Shown here: positions 1-8,494 of the stretch, in pieces
Position numbering within the stretch: position 1 is the first letter of the stretch
Layout: every line of letters starts with the position of its first letter
Source of the DNA: an uncultured Christensenellaceae bacterium
GTDB lineage: Bacteria; Bacillota; Clostridia; Christensenellales; Pumilibacteraceae
Direction: 5' to 3'
Assembly: GCA_910588155.1 (NCBI GenBank)
Contig: CAJUPB010000001.1
Coordinates: 62,001-126,000 of the forward strand
Length of the DNA: 64,000 bases
Notes under the pieces: generated by a model
The model's input: only the letters and a program-made list of their open reading frames with translations
Databases searched by the model: none
Told to the model about the DNA's origin: nothing
Made by a program: the position numbers and the translations under genes

Positions 1-378
1 TATTTCGACGACGATATTCGAAAAAGTCTCGACAGAGTTATCTCCGAAAGTGCCGACGGAAAAAAAGCGATTGTAAACATCGGTTTGAACTACGGCAGTC
101 GAGACGAAATCGTTCGGGCGGTAAACGAATGCGTAAGAGCAGGGAAAGAAGTCGATGCAAACGAATTTGCGTCTCGCTTGTATACCGGCGGATTGCCAGA
201 CCCGGACTTGATTGTACGGACAAGCGGAGAATATCGTTTGAGCAATTTTATGCTTTATCAAGCGGCTTACAGCGAAATGGTTGTGACGGACACGCTTTGG
301 CCCGATTTCGATGAAGAAGAGTTGCATTCGGTGCTTGCCGTATACGCAAAAAGAAGCAGAAGATTCGGAAAAGTGTAA
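1..378 (+). CDS. uppS: Undecaprenyl diphosphate synthase, C-terminal part (cut by window start)
   Basis: The frame is open from base 1 to a TAA stop and gives the last 125 residues; the N-terminal half lies outside the window. The visible part has the cis-prenyltransferase signatures NYGSRDEI, DPDLIVRTSGEYRLSNF and the Asp-Phe after LWP that close the active site. The family condenses isopentenyl diphosphate onto farnesyl diphosphate to make the C55 lipid carrier for peptidoglycan and wall polymers, in the cytosol at the membrane face. The stop abuts the cdsA start, and dxr, ispG, ispA and dxs nearby supply its substrates. This gene order is standard in Bacillota. Confidence 0.96.
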   Translation, partial: YFDDDIRKSLDRVISESADGKKAIVNIGLNYGSRDEIVRAVNECVRAGKEVDANEFASRLYTGGLPDPDLIVRTSGEYRLSNFMLYQAAYSEMVVTDTLWPDFDEEELHSVLAVYAKRSRRFGKV

Positions 379-1245
379 ATGAAATTTCAAAGAGTTATAA
401 CAGGCGTAATAATATTTTTGGTGTATGCGGGCGTTTTGACGTTAAGTCTTGTCGGCTTAAATTTTGCGTTCGACATATTCACTGTTGCTCTGATGGTCGG
501 TGCGGGATTTGAAATGTCCAAAGCTATATCCAATCGCTATTCCAAGACTTACGACCAGCTCATTTTATTTAATATACTTTTGGGATATCTTGTTTTTGTT
601 CTTGTTACACGGTTCAAAAACAGCGGAGGCATAACGTCATATTTCGGAGTGTTGTTCCTTGTGGTCATCGCTTGCGCCATATATACGATGTTCAGTAAAA
701 AGAAAACCATAAGCAATGCAACGGGAACGATATTGACTTTGATTTATCCCATATCGTTATTTATATATATGTTGGGAATAAATTATTTCGAGTCGCCGTA
801 CAGAATTGCGGGATTGTTTTTCGTATTTGTCATTCCTTGTCTCACCGACACGTTTGCTTATATGATAGGCTCTTTGTTTAAAGGACCGAAGCTCTGTCCG
901 TCCGTAAGCCCGAACAAGACGATTTCGGGTGCGGTGGGCGGCTTGGTCGGAGGTTTGTTGGGCGGCGCAATGTTGCTGTTGCTTGCGACTTACGGAATAT
1001 TCGGTTTGGCTCCGATTGGCGGGTCTACCGTCACAAATGTTGTGCATTATCTCACTATCGGTTTCTGCGGTGCGTTTTTCGTTCAAGTCGGCGACTTGCT
1101 CGCTTCTTACGTCAAGCGAAATTGCGGTATTAAAGATTTCGGAAAAGTGTTGCCCGGTCACGGCGGCTTTATGGACAGAGTGGACGGAATGGTAGTTTTT
1201 TCCGTATTTCTGTTCATATATCTTAACGTATTATCTGCATTATGA
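379..1245 (+). CDS. cdsA: Phosphatidate cytidylyltransferase
   Basis: This 288-residue, strongly hydrophobic protein with several predicted membrane helices makes CDP-diacylglycerol from phosphatidate and CTP, the branch point of phospholipid synthesis. The C-terminal family signature is intact: SYVKR, then KDFGK, LPGHGGFMDRVD with the acidic residues that bind the metal. Length is normal for the family. The ATG follows the uppS stop directly, and the end overlaps dxr by four bases (ATGA), so it is probably translated in coupling with both neighbours. Identification is firm from the signature and from synteny with uppS and dxr. Confidence 0.97.
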   Translation: MKFQRVITGVIIFLVYAGVLTLSLVGLNFAFDIFTVALMVGAGFEMSKAISNRYSKTYDQLILFNILLGYLVFVLVTRFKNSGGITSYFGVLFLVVIACAIYTMFSKKKTISNATGTILTLIYPISLFIYMLGINYFESPYRIAGLFFVFVIPCLTDTFAYMIGSLFKGPKLCPSVSPNKTISGAVGGLVGGLLGGAMLLLLATYGIFGLAPIGGSTVTNVVHYLTIGFCGAFFVQVGDLLASYVKRNCGIKDFGKVLPGHGGFMDRVDGMVVFSVFLFIYLNVLSAL

Positions 1246-2390
1246 AGAGAATAGCCGTTTTGGGAAGCAGCGGTTCAATCGGTCGTCAGACTTTGAACGT
1301 TGTAAGGAAATATCCCGATAAGTTCGAAGTTGTGGCGTTGTGCGTCAATTCCAATATCGAGGAACTGAAAAAGCAGTCGGACGAATTCCGTCCGAAAGTT
1401 GTGGGTGTTACGGACGATTCTGCTTTTTTTGAGGCAAAAAGCGTATTTAAAAATATCGAAACGGTCGGCGGCAAAAATGCGTTATGCGAGATAGCCGCCC
1501 GCAAAGATATAGATATTTTGGTTGTCGCAGTTGTCGGAATGTGCGGTTTGCGTGCCGTTATGACAGCCCTTTCCAATGGTACGACAGTTGCTTTGGCGAA
1601 TAAAGAATCTTTGGTTGCGGGCGGAAAACTAGTCGTGGATGCAGCCAAAAAGGTCGGAAAAGAATTGCTTCCGATTGACAGCGAGCATTCGGCAATTTGG
1701 CAATGTCTGCGTGCGGGAAACAAGCGAGAACTTCGACGGATAATACTTACGGCAAGCGGAGGGCCGTTTTTCGGTAAGAAGAAAGAATTTTTAAAAAAAG
1801 CAACTCCGCAAATGGCGGTTAGTCATCCCACCTGGAATATGGGACAAAAGATATCGGTCGACAGTGCGACTATGATGAACAAGGCCTTGGAAATAATAGA
1901 GGCGCGATGGTTGTTCGATACGTATGACATCGATTATATAATTCACAGACAGAGCATCATACATTCTATGGTGGAATTCGTCGACGGAAGCATTATTGCG
2001 CAAATGGCGGCTCCGAATATGGAACTTCCAATACAGGCGGCATTGACTTATCCCGATAAAATGCCGTCGGATGCGGCACGATTCGAGTTTGATACAGCGC
2101 TTACGTTTTCAAGACCCGATGAAGATACTTTTATTTTGCCGCATTTGGCGAAGGAAGTGTTGAAAATGGGCGGGAATGCTCCGTGTATATTCAATGCCGC
2201 AAATGAAGCTTGCGTACAGCTTTTTTTGAATAATAAGATAGCTTTTACGGACATAAGTATAATTATCGAGAAGACTCTTTTTGCGGCAGACATTATTGCC
2301 GAACCGTCTATCGACGAAATATACGACACGTTCGACGAGATATACGGTAAACTTATGAGAGACTATAATTCGAAAGGGAGTTCGTATTGA
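1242..2390 (+). CDS. dxr: 1-deoxy-D-xylulose 5-phosphate reductoisomerase
   Basis: This 382-residue enzyme of the MEP pathway converts 1-deoxyxylulose 5-phosphate and NADPH to 2-C-methylerythritol 4-phosphate; it is the fosmidomycin target. The N-terminal nucleotide-binding loop GSSGSIGRQ, the NKESLVAGG segment, the metal site PIDSEHSAI and the later HPTWNMG segment are all present. The ATG overlaps the cdsA stop and the TGA stop overlaps the TTG start of rseP, so three consecutive genes are translationally linked. ispG lies two genes on, and ispA and dxs further downstream, so most of the MEP route is encoded in this window. Confidence 0.98.
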   Translation: MKRIAVLGSSGSIGRQTLNVVRKYPDKFEVVALCVNSNIEELKKQSDEFRPKVVGVTDDSAFFEAKSVFKNIETVGGKNALCEIAARKDIDILVVAVVGMCGLRAVMTALSNGTTVALANKESLVAGGKLVVDAAKKVGKELLPIDSEHSAIWQCLRAGNKRELRRIILTASGGPFFGKKKEFLKKATPQMAVSHPTWNMGQKISVDSATMMNKALEIIEARWLFDTYDIDYIIHRQSIIHSMVEFVDGSIIAQMAAPNMELPIQAALTYPDKMPSDAARFEFDTALTFSRPDEDTFILPHLAKEVLKMGGNAPCIFNAANEACVQLFLNNKIAFTDISIIIEKTLFAADIIAEPSIDEIYDTFDEIYGKLMRDYNSKGSSY

Positions 2391-3544
2391 AGTTTTTTCT
2401 TTATATATTGCTTGGTATAGTCATACTGCTGCTTATGGTGGTAATACACGAATTCGGGCATTACATTGCCGGAAAAATTTTGAAGTTCAAAATCGACGAG
2501 TTTTCGGTCGGTTTCGGTCCGAAGCTTTTTCAGAAAAAAAACAAGAAGAGCGGCGAAAAGTTTACTTTGCGTCTGGTGCCGCTCGGCGGATACTGTGCTT
2601 TTGCGGGAGAAGATAATGCCGACGGAACAACGATAGGAAAGAAAAAAGAAGAGAATTCGGATTCGGTCGTCGAACTTGCCGAACCGGGAAATAGCGTTGC
2701 AACCGACGGCGCAAGCGTCAAAAGGGACTATCTTCTTTTTGACGAGCAGAAACCTTGGAAAAGAATTATCGTTTTTATTGCCGGACCTCTGTTCAATTTT
2801 ATTTCCGCAATAATATTTTCTTTTATTTTTATTCTTGTCGTAGGGTATGCAAAACCTACCGTGACTGCTGTATTCGAAACGGAAGAGCCCGGTATTTATT
2901 ACAATACTCTGGAAAAGGGCGACGAAATTATTGCCGTAGACGGAAGAGAAATCGGCATAATGCACAGCTATTCGGAATTGTTGGAGAATTATAAACTCGG
3001 CGATGTCGTTAAGCTCACTGTTTTGAGAGACGGGCAATTGATAGAACAGGATGTTGCTGTTCAAAAGATTACTTATACCGATGAGAACGGGAAAAAAGAA
3101 GAGTATGACGGATTCGGATTTCAATCCAAAAGCGAATATGTAAAAGCCGGTTTCGGCGAGTCTCTTTTATATTCGGTTCCTATGACGTTGAAATTTTCTT
3201 GGATGGTTCTCGGAGCTTTCGGAAAACTTTTTACGGGGCAAGTTAAAATAACCTCTTTGACGGGTCCGATAGGCACGGTGAGTTCTTTTGCGGAGGTTGC
3301 TTCACAAAACTGGTTGAATATATTGATATTTTTGCCGCTTATAGCGAGTAACCTTGCAATTTTTAATATTTTGCCTATTCCGGCTTTGGACGGGTCGAAA
3401 GTCGTTTTTACGCTAATAGAGTGGATAAGAAAGAAGCCCGTTAACAAGAAAGTGGAAAACATAATTCATTTTGCGGGATTGGTGGCGTTATTCGGACTGG
3501 TTATCGTTGTAGACATAATCGGTATGTTTATGAGGGGAATTTAG
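2387..3544 (+). CDS. rseP: Site-2 intramembrane zinc metalloprotease (RseP/RasP type)
   Basis: This 385-residue polytopic protein has the zinc site HEFGH at residues 21-25 in the first membrane helix and the partner motif NILPIPALDG in the last third. A PDZ-like domain (about residues 165-230, containing LEKGDEIIAVDGRE) sits between the helices. Family members cleave transmembrane segments of anti-sigma factors and leftover signal peptides. The start is TTG, preceded by AAAGGGAG and overlapping the dxr stop. A polar insert between the first two helices carries GKKKEENSD. In Bacillus the homologue RasP sits at the same place between dxr and proS/polC; here ispG replaces proS as the neighbour. 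Confidence 0.95.
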   Translation: MKFFLYILLGIVILLLMVVIHEFGHYIAGKILKFKIDEFSVGFGPKLFQKKNKKSGEKFTLRLVPLGGYCAFAGEDNADGTTIGKKKEENSDSVVELAEPGNSVATDGASVKRDYLLFDEQKPWKRIIVFIAGPLFNFISAIIFSFIFILVVGYAKPTVTAVFETEEPGIYYNTLEKGDEIIAVDGREIGIMHSYSELLENYKLGDVVKLTVLRDGQLIEQDVAVQKITYTDENGKKEEYDGFGFQSKSEYVKAGFGESLLYSVPMTLKFSWMVLGAFGKLFTGQVKITSLTGPIGTVSSFAEVASQNWLNILIFLPLIASNLAIFNILPIPALDGSKVVFTLIEWIRKKPVNKKVENIIHFAGLVALFGLVIVVDIIGMFMRGI

Positions 3545-3553
3545 GAGATACGT

Positions 3554-4603
3554 ATGAAAAAATCCGTCAGAGTGGGAAGTATAACTGTCGGAGGAGTCGG
3601 CTCTGTTTCGGTGCAGTCTATGTTAAACTGTCCGTCGTCAGACTTCGAAGCTTGTGCCGCGCAGATAAAAAAACTGAAAAGCGCAGGGTGCGACATCATT
3701 CGTCTTGCGGTTTCCGGCGAAAATGACATAAAGTGTTCGGCAATGTTGTTGAAAGAGTTTCCCGAGATTCCGCTTGTCGCAGATATTCAATTCGATTACA
3801 GACTTGCGGTTAAGTGTGCGGAAATCGGTTTTTCGAAGGTTAGAATAAATCCCGGCAATATCGGCGGAACGGATAAAGTCCGTATGGTTGCCGATGCGTG
3901 CAAGGCGCACGGTGTTGCCATCAGAGTAGGAGTAAACGGCGGTTCTGTCGAAAAGGAGTTCGAGCAAAAATACGGTGTCGGCGCAAAAGCGCTTTCCGAA
4001 AGTGCTCTTAAAGGCGTTTCGCTGTTGGAGAGTTTCGGTTTTTACGATATCATCGTTTCGGCGAAATCGTCGTCGGTAAAAACAATGATTGAAACATATC
4101 GCTTGATAGACAAGGTATGCGATTATCCTTTGCATATCGGAGTTACTGAATCGGGCGGAGAAGGAATGGGAAACATCAAATCGGCTATCGGAATCGGGAC
4201 TTTGCTTGCGGACGGAATCGGGGATACTGTCAGAGTGTCTTTGACGGGCGACCCGGTGCGCGAAGTTTATGCTGCTGTCGATATTTTGAAGGCGTTGAAC
4301 TTGCGCGATTATTGCGAAGTGGTTTCCTGTCCGACCTGTTCTCGCTGTCGTTACGATATGGACAAGCTTGTAAAAGAAATAAACGGACTTGTCAAAGGCG
4401 TGAACAAGAGGATGAAAATCGCCGTTATGGGGTGTGTCGTAAACGGTCCCGGTGAAGCGAAAGACGCTGATATAGGAATCGCGGGAGGAGGAGACAAAGC
4501 CGTTATATTCGAAAAAGGCGAAGTTACGGCAACTTTGCCGTTTGCTTCCGCCGTGGAAGAGTTTAAACAAAAGGTGGAGAGATTAATTGCAAACGTTTAT
4601 TGA
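3554..4603 (+). CDS. ispG: 4-hydroxy-3-methylbut-2-en-1-yl diphosphate synthase (GcpE)
   Basis: A 349-residue bacterial-type IspG, an iron-sulphur enzyme that reduces methylerythritol cyclodiphosphate to HMBPP in the MEP pathway. The three [4Fe-4S] ligands are visible in CPTC, with a further Cys in SRC nearby, and in GCVVNGPGEA near the C terminus. The N-terminal TIM-barrel start VGGVGSVSVQSMLN is typical. It lies 9 nt after rseP with an AGGAG-like ribosome site, and its end overlaps the next gene by 17 nt. IspH, the last step, is not in the window. Confidence 0.98.
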   Translation: MKKSVRVGSITVGGVGSVSVQSMLNCPSSDFEACAAQIKKLKSAGCDIIRLAVSGENDIKCSAMLLKEFPEIPLVADIQFDYRLAVKCAEIGFSKVRINPGNIGGTDKVRMVADACKAHGVAIRVGVNGGSVEKEFEQKYGVGAKALSESALKGVSLLESFGFYDIIVSAKSSSVKTMIETYRLIDKVCDYPLHIGVTESGGEGMGNIKSAIGIGTLLADGIGDTVRVSLTGDPVREVYAAVDILKALNLRDYCEVVSCPTCSRCRYDMDKLVKEINGLVKGVNKRMKIAVMGCVVNGPGEAKDADIGIAGGGDKAVIFEKGEVTATLPFASAVEEFKQKVERLIANVY

Positions 4604-6146
4604 AAAATTTAACGAGATTACCGATGAAAGATTTACTTATTTACGTTTGAGAAATGTACGTTTTATAATTGACGACGAGTTGCTGACTTTGACTTTTGCT
4701 TATCCCGAAATCAAAGAGAGTGAGGTTTTTTCTCAAAAAGAAACTTTGTCTACGGCGGTAAAAAGGGCTTTTAACGGAGATTTTTCCAATGTGGAAATAA
4801 AACTTGTCAAGAGTCATTTTGACAGGGACTTTTTTATTCCCGATATTTTGGAATTTTTAAAACAGTTTCCTATGCTTTCCACTATGGTGGCGCAAGAGGA
4901 CATTTTGACAGACTATTCGGACGGAAAGATTTACGTTACTTTTCGTATGAGCGATTCCGTTTGCGATTACTGTAACAAAAAAAGTGCGGGAAAAAAGATA
5001 GAAGAGCATATCAAGAATTTGTATTGCGAACCTGTCATAATAAAATTTGTCAATGTCGACGACACTTCCGAAAACATCGATGACATAGAACGTGAAATGG
5101 AGGAGGAAAAAAGTCGTTTTAAGTTGGACGACGTAAAATTGGGGCGTGTGATACAACCCGAAAACGTGGAAGAGTTTATCGGAAAAATCGTATACGAAAA
5201 AGCAAGGTACATAGAGGATGCCAAAAAGGAGACTGCCGAAATAGTTTTATGCGGAACCGTTTCGGGTTTAAGAGAGCTGTCGAAACGCGATAATCCAAAC
5301 AGAAAGTATTATAAATTTACGTTGTCGGATTTTACGGGCGGCATTTCCTGCATATACTTTCCAAACAAAAAGACGGAAAATCAAATCACTCTGTTAAAAG
5401 ACGGAAAACAGATTGTTGCCCGCGGAAAACTGACAGAGGATAATATGAGAGACGGAGTCGTAACCTTTTGGCCTAACGATATATGTCTGTGCACGCTTCC
5501 GAAGGATTTTAAGGTCAATCGTTTGCGCAGACGCGTCGACGACGAATATCACAAGGTTTTTCCGCAGCCTTTTGTTTCGGTCAAACAAGCGACTCTGTTT
5601 GACGTGGTGAAAGAACCTGCATCGTTTTTGCGGGGAAAAACATTTTGCGTTTTTGATTTGGAAACCACGGGGTTTGCGCCCGAGAACGACAGAATTATAG
5701 AAATCGGCGCCGTCAGAATCGTAGACGGAAAGTTCAAGGATACTTTTAACAGTTATATAGACCCCAAAATACCCATACCCGAAAAGATAACGCAACTTAC
5801 CGGAATACGCGACAGCGACGTTATGGGACAGCCGCTTATAGACGAAGTTTTGTTGGATTTTTACAAGTATTCCGCCAATACGATTCTTGTGGGGCAAAAC
5901 GTGCAGTTCGATTACGGGTTTATAGCAGTGAACGGAGCAAGACAAAATATTTATTTCGAAAACGAGATGATGGACACGATTGTTCTGGCGAAAAAATATC
6001 TTCCCGAGTTGAGAAGGTATAAGCTGTCCAATCTGACAAAACATTTCGGCGTGGAGAATGTGAGCGCGCACCGAGGAATTTACGACGCAATCGCGACGGC
6101 AGAAGTTTTTATAAAACTTGTGGAAATGATGTGTGCAAACGCTTGA
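4587..6146 (+). CDS. PolC-locus protein: PolC N-terminal and OB regions with DEDDh exonuclease, no polymerase
   Basis: This 519-residue protein occupies the place where Bacillota carry polC (after ispG/proS, before rimP). Residues about 1-210 resemble the PolC N-terminal domains. About 215-300 (AEIVLCGTVSG ... FTLSDFTGG) is an OB fold. About 350-519 is a 3'-5' exonuclease of the DEDDh type, with D357 and E359 in DLETTG, an Asp in VQFDYGF, and His and Asp in HRGIYDAIATAE. The PHP domain and the whole polymerase core of the roughly 1400-residue PolC are missing. A stop codon follows the exonuclease directly and a clean promoter starts 3 bases before the stop codon ends, so no remnant remains. 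The TTG start has AAGGTGGAG upstream. It probably acts as a proofreading or repair exonuclease; replication would then need DnaE or another PolC. Confidence 0.85.
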   Translation: MQTFIEKFNEITDERFTYLRLRNVRFIIDDELLTLTFAYPEIKESEVFSQKETLSTAVKRAFNGDFSNVEIKLVKSHFDRDFFIPDILEFLKQFPMLSTMVAQEDILTDYSDGKIYVTFRMSDSVCDYCNKKSAGKKIEEHIKNLYCEPVIIKFVNVDDTSENIDDIEREMEEEKSRFKLDDVKLGRVIQPENVEEFIGKIVYEKARYIEDAKKETAEIVLCGTVSGLRELSKRDNPNRKYYKFTLSDFTGGISCIYFPNKKTENQITLLKDGKQIVARGKLTEDNMRDGVVTFWPNDICLCTLPKDFKVNRLRRRVDDEYHKVFPQPFVSVKQATLFDVVKEPASFLRGKTFCVFDLETTGFAPENDRIIEIGAVRIVDGKFKDTFNSYIDPKIPIPEKITQLTGIRDSDVMGQPLIDEVLLDFYKYSANTILVGQNVQFDYGFIAVNGARQNIYFENEMMDTIVLAKKYLPELRRYKLSNLTKHFGVENVSAHRGIYDAIATAEVFIKLVEMMCANA

Positions 6147-6171
6147 TTTTTTTGCAATAGTGTGCTATACT
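6143..6171 (+). promoter_or_regulatory. Sigma-A type promoter for the rimP-nusA-infB operon
   Basis: TTGATT (6143-6148) and TATACT (6166-6171) are separated by 17 bases, and a TG one base before the -10 box makes it an extended -10 promoter. It overlaps the last codon of the upstream gene, so rimP and downstream genes can be transcribed independently of the lipid/isoprenoid genes. Confidence 0.75.
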
Positions 6172-6197
6172 AAAATCAGATGAATATGGTAGACTTC

Positions 6198-6223
6198 GAG
6201 AGTGGGCTTGTCGGTCCGCTCTC
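6198..6223 (+). ncRNA. rimP leader hairpin
   Basis: GAGAGTGGGC (6198-6207) pairs with GTCCGCTCTC (6214-6223) over 10 bp, two of them G-U, closing a 6-nt loop. It sits between the promoter and the rimP ribosome site (GGAGG at 6234-6239). A similar GAGTGGG hairpin precedes rimP (ylxS) in other Bacillota as I recall. It may bind a ribosomal or transcription factor and control the operon, but the ligand is unknown. Confidence 0.6.
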
Positions 6224-6242
6224 AAAGTTTATTTGGAGGCTT

Positions 6243-6704
6243 ATGTCCGAAAAAACGGCAGACATCATAGACGGCTTGGTCAGAGAGACGATTGAAAATC
6301 TCGGATACGAGATTGTAGACATCGAATACGTCAAGAAGTACGGTCAAATGAATTTGACTATATTTATCGATATTCCTCGCGGCGTTACGTTGGACGATTG
6401 TGAAATTGTTCACAATGCGGTCAATCCGATACTTGACGAAGCAGACCCGATTTCCGATGCCTATGTTCTCAATATTTCGTCTCCGGGTTTGGACAGACCG
6501 TTTAAAAAGCAGAGAGATTACGAAAGGAATTACGGTCGCGAAGTCGAAGTAAAGCTGTATGCGCCTTATATGGGTAAAAAAATTTACGAAGGCGTATTGA
6601 AAGAGAAAGCAGAACACACCGTTACCGTAGAGGTATCGGGTCGCGAGTTGAAGTTGGAAATGACGAAGGTTGCGTTGGTGCGACCTTTGGTAAAATTCGA
6701 GTAA
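6243..6704 (+). CDS. rimP: Ribosome maturation factor RimP
   Basis: This 153-residue protein is needed for late assembly of the 30S subunit. The N-terminal alpha/beta domain carries LGYEIVDIEYVKKYG and LTIFIDIPRGVTLDDCE. The ISSPGLDRPF motif is diagnostic, and the C-terminal Sm-like barrel follows. The ATG at 6243 is preferred over an in-frame upstream ATG at 6180 because TTTGGAGG lies 3-10 nt upstream and the upstream stretch is the leader hairpin, not conserved protein. It heads the rimP-nusA-rnpM-ylxQ-infB-rbfA operon found throughout Bacillota. Confidence 0.95.
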   Translation: MSEKTADIIDGLVRETIENLGYEIVDIEYVKKYGQMNLTIFIDIPRGVTLDDCEIVHNAVNPILDEADPISDAYVLNISSPGLDRPFKKQRDYERNYGREVEVKLYAPYMGKKIYEGVLKEKAEHTVTVEVSGRELKLEMTKVALVRPLVKFE

Positions 6705-6729
6705 GATATATTTTGGAGGAGACCATAAA

Positions 6730-7902
6730 ATGGCTGCAAAGAAAGAAATAGTCAAAAAAGATTTTTTCTTGGCATTGGACGAATTGGAGCGTGAAAAGCG
6801 CATCAAAAAAGAAGTATTTATCGAAGCGTTGGAGTCGGCGCTCGTTATCGCTTATAAAAAGCACACGGGAAGCGCACAGGCAATCGAAGTCAAGCTTTTT
6901 CCCGAAACCAATAAAATCAAAATTCTTGCTTACAGAAACGTCGTCGAGGTCGCAGAGAATAAAGATACCGAAATAAGTCTCGAAGACGCGCGTCTTATCA
7001 GTAAAAAATATAAGGTCGGCGACAGAGTCTGCGAAGAAGTTTTGCCGAAAGAATTCGGACGTATCGCGGCACAGACCGCAAAACAGGTTATTTACCAAAA
7101 GCTTCACGAAGTCGAGGGCGAAATGGCTTATGCGGAACTTGCTCAAAAAGAAGGCGACCTTGTTACCGGTATCGTGAGAAGAATCGACCAAATTAAGGAC
7201 GGTAAAAACGTATATGTGGAAATCAACCGCATAGAAGCTATGATGATGCCGCAAGACCAAGCGCCGGGAGATAAATTCAATATCGGAGACAAAGTCAAAG
7301 TTTTCGTCAAAAAAATCCGCACGGGTCCGAAAGGTCCGCAAGTGCTCGTTTCCAGAACGGTTGCGGGATTTGTCAGAAAGCTTTTCGAGCTCGAAGTTCC
7401 GGAAGTCGCAAATCAGCTTGTTACGATTAAGTCGATAGTTCGCGAAGCCGGGTATCGTACCAAAATGGCGGTTTATACGGAAGAAAAGAGCATCGACGCC
7501 GTCGGCGCTTGCGTGGGTAATCGCGGTATGCGCGTTAATGCCATTGTGAACGAGTTGGGCGGAGAGAAGATTGACATAATTTCTTGGTGCCCCGACATCT
7601 TGGAATTTATAGCGCGTTCTTTAAGTCCCGCACAAGTTATTGCGGTGGAAGTCAGCGACGACGAAAAAATTGCGAGAGTTGTCGTAGACGACGACAAGTT
7701 GTCTTTGGCGATAGGTCGAGACGGTCAAAACGCTCGCCTTGCGGCAAGACTCACCGGTTGGAAAATCGACGTTCGTCCGTATTCGCAGTTTGTGGAAAAC
7801 AAGAAAGCGGAAGAGAAGGTTGTCGAGGAGGAAGCCCCGGCAGAAGAAGAGGAAATCATAGATGACAGCGTGTTCGACGAGGACCTCGGAGATTTGGACT
7901 GA
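6730..7902 (+). CDS. nusA: Transcription termination/antitermination factor NusA
   Basis: This 390-residue protein binds RNA polymerase and nascent RNA and modulates pausing and termination. Domain order: N-terminal RNA polymerase-binding domain (1-130), S1 domain (about 135-200, with DLVTGIVRRI), then two KH domains including VGACVGNRGMRVNAI and AIGRDGQNARLAARLTGW. The C-terminal tail, about 40 residues, is rich in Glu and Asp. This is the compact Firmicute form without the C-terminal repeats of E. coli. TTTGGAGGAG lies 8 bases before the ATG. Confidence 0.98.
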   Translation: MAAKKEIVKKDFFLALDELEREKRIKKEVFIEALESALVIAYKKHTGSAQAIEVKLFPETNKIKILAYRNVVEVAENKDTEISLEDARLISKKYKVGDRVCEEVLPKEFGRIAAQTAKQVIYQKLHEVEGEMAYAELAQKEGDLVTGIVRRIDQIKDGKNVYVEINRIEAMMMPQDQAPGDKFNIGDKVKVFVKKIRTGPKGPQVLVSRTVAGFVRKLFELEVPEVANQLVTIKSIVREAGYRTKMAVYTEEKSIDAVGACVGNRGMRVNAIVNELGGEKIDIISWCPDILEFIARSLSPAQVIAVEVSDDEKIARVVVDDDKLSLAIGRDGQNARLAARLTGWKIDVRPYSQFVENKKAEEKVVEEEAPAEEEEIIDDSVFDEDLGDLD

Positions 7903-7908
7903 CGCAAA

Positions 7909-8178
7909 ATGACGAAAGAAAAGAAGTCTCCCGAAAGAATGTGCATTGCCTGCCGCGAAATGAAAGACAAAAAGCTTTTATTGCGTATTGTCAGAAGTCC
8001 GGAAGGAGAATTTTCACTCGACAGGACAGGAAAGAAAAACGGAAGAGGCGCATATCTTTGCGACAATCGCGACTGTTTGAACAAATGTCTGAAAGGACGA
8101 CTTCTAAATCGGACTTTCAAATGCGACGTCCCGCGCGAAGTATACGAGAAACTTTCGGAGGAATTCGATTGTGACTGA
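7909..8178 (+). CDS. rnpM: RNase P modulator RnpM (YlxR family)
   Basis: This 89-residue protein has the YlxR fold motifs RMCIACREMKDK, LLRIVR, DRTGKKNGRGAYLC and CLNKCLK. The family binds RNA, and in B. subtilis the homologue was recently shown to bind and modulate RNase P. It sits 6 nt after nusA, and its end overlaps the GTG start of ylxQ by 8 nt, as in the standard nusA-rnpM-ylxQ-infB block. Confidence 0.95.
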   Translation: MTKEKKSPERMCIACREMKDKKLLLRIVRSPEGEFSLDRTGKKNGRGAYLCDNRDCLNKCLKGRLLNRTFKCDVPREVYEKLSEEFDCD

Positions 8179-8494
8179 CAAAGTTGAATCCATACTCGGA
8201 TTTGCCGTGCGAGCCGGGAAAGTTATTTACGGAATAGACAATATAGAGCATTTGCGAAAAAAAAGATATGTTATGCTCATTTGCAATTCGCTTTCGGAGC
8301 GTTCGGTGAAAAAATGCATAGCCGTCGCCGATTCGGGAAGAATTCCTTTGTTACAAATCAAAAACAAGCTTTTGGAAGAAATAGTGCACAAACCAAATTG
8401 TAAGGCTGTCGCAATAGGCGACAAACAGATGTCGCAAGCGATATTGAAGTTTAGGAATGATAATTATGAAGTTTTGACTTCGGAGGTAAAATAG
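8171..8494 (+). CDS. ylxQ: L7Ae/L30e-family RNA-binding protein YlxQ
   Basis: This 107-residue L7Ae-like protein has the family start ILGFAVRAGKVIYGIDNIE and a middle LICNSLSERSVKKC helix. Such proteins bind kink-turn RNA; the exact target of YlxQ is not settled. The start is GTG inside the end of rnpM, with TCGGAGGAA 6-12 nt upstream. The stop TAG directly abuts the TTG start of infB. Placement between rnpM and infB is diagnostic. Confidence 0.93.
   Translation: MTDKVESILGFAVRAGKVIYGIDNIEHLRKKRYVMLICNSLSERSVKKCIAVADSGRIPLLQIKNKLLEEIVHKPNCKAVAIGDKQMSQAILKFRNDNYEVLTSEVK

Noticed and set aside
2363..3124. 253-residue minus-strand open frame opposite rseP
   Set aside because: Antisense shadow of rseP with no motif of its own.
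3638..4570. 310-residue minus-strand open frame opposite ispG
   Set aside because: It is the complement of ispG codons; no family resemblance, no promoter or ribosome site.
6147..6242. Search for a frameshifted continuation of PolC after 6146
   Set aside because: The interval contains only the promoter, the rimP leader hairpin and a ribosome site in all frames; no PHP or polymerase motif was seen, so the truncation is not a simple frameshift.
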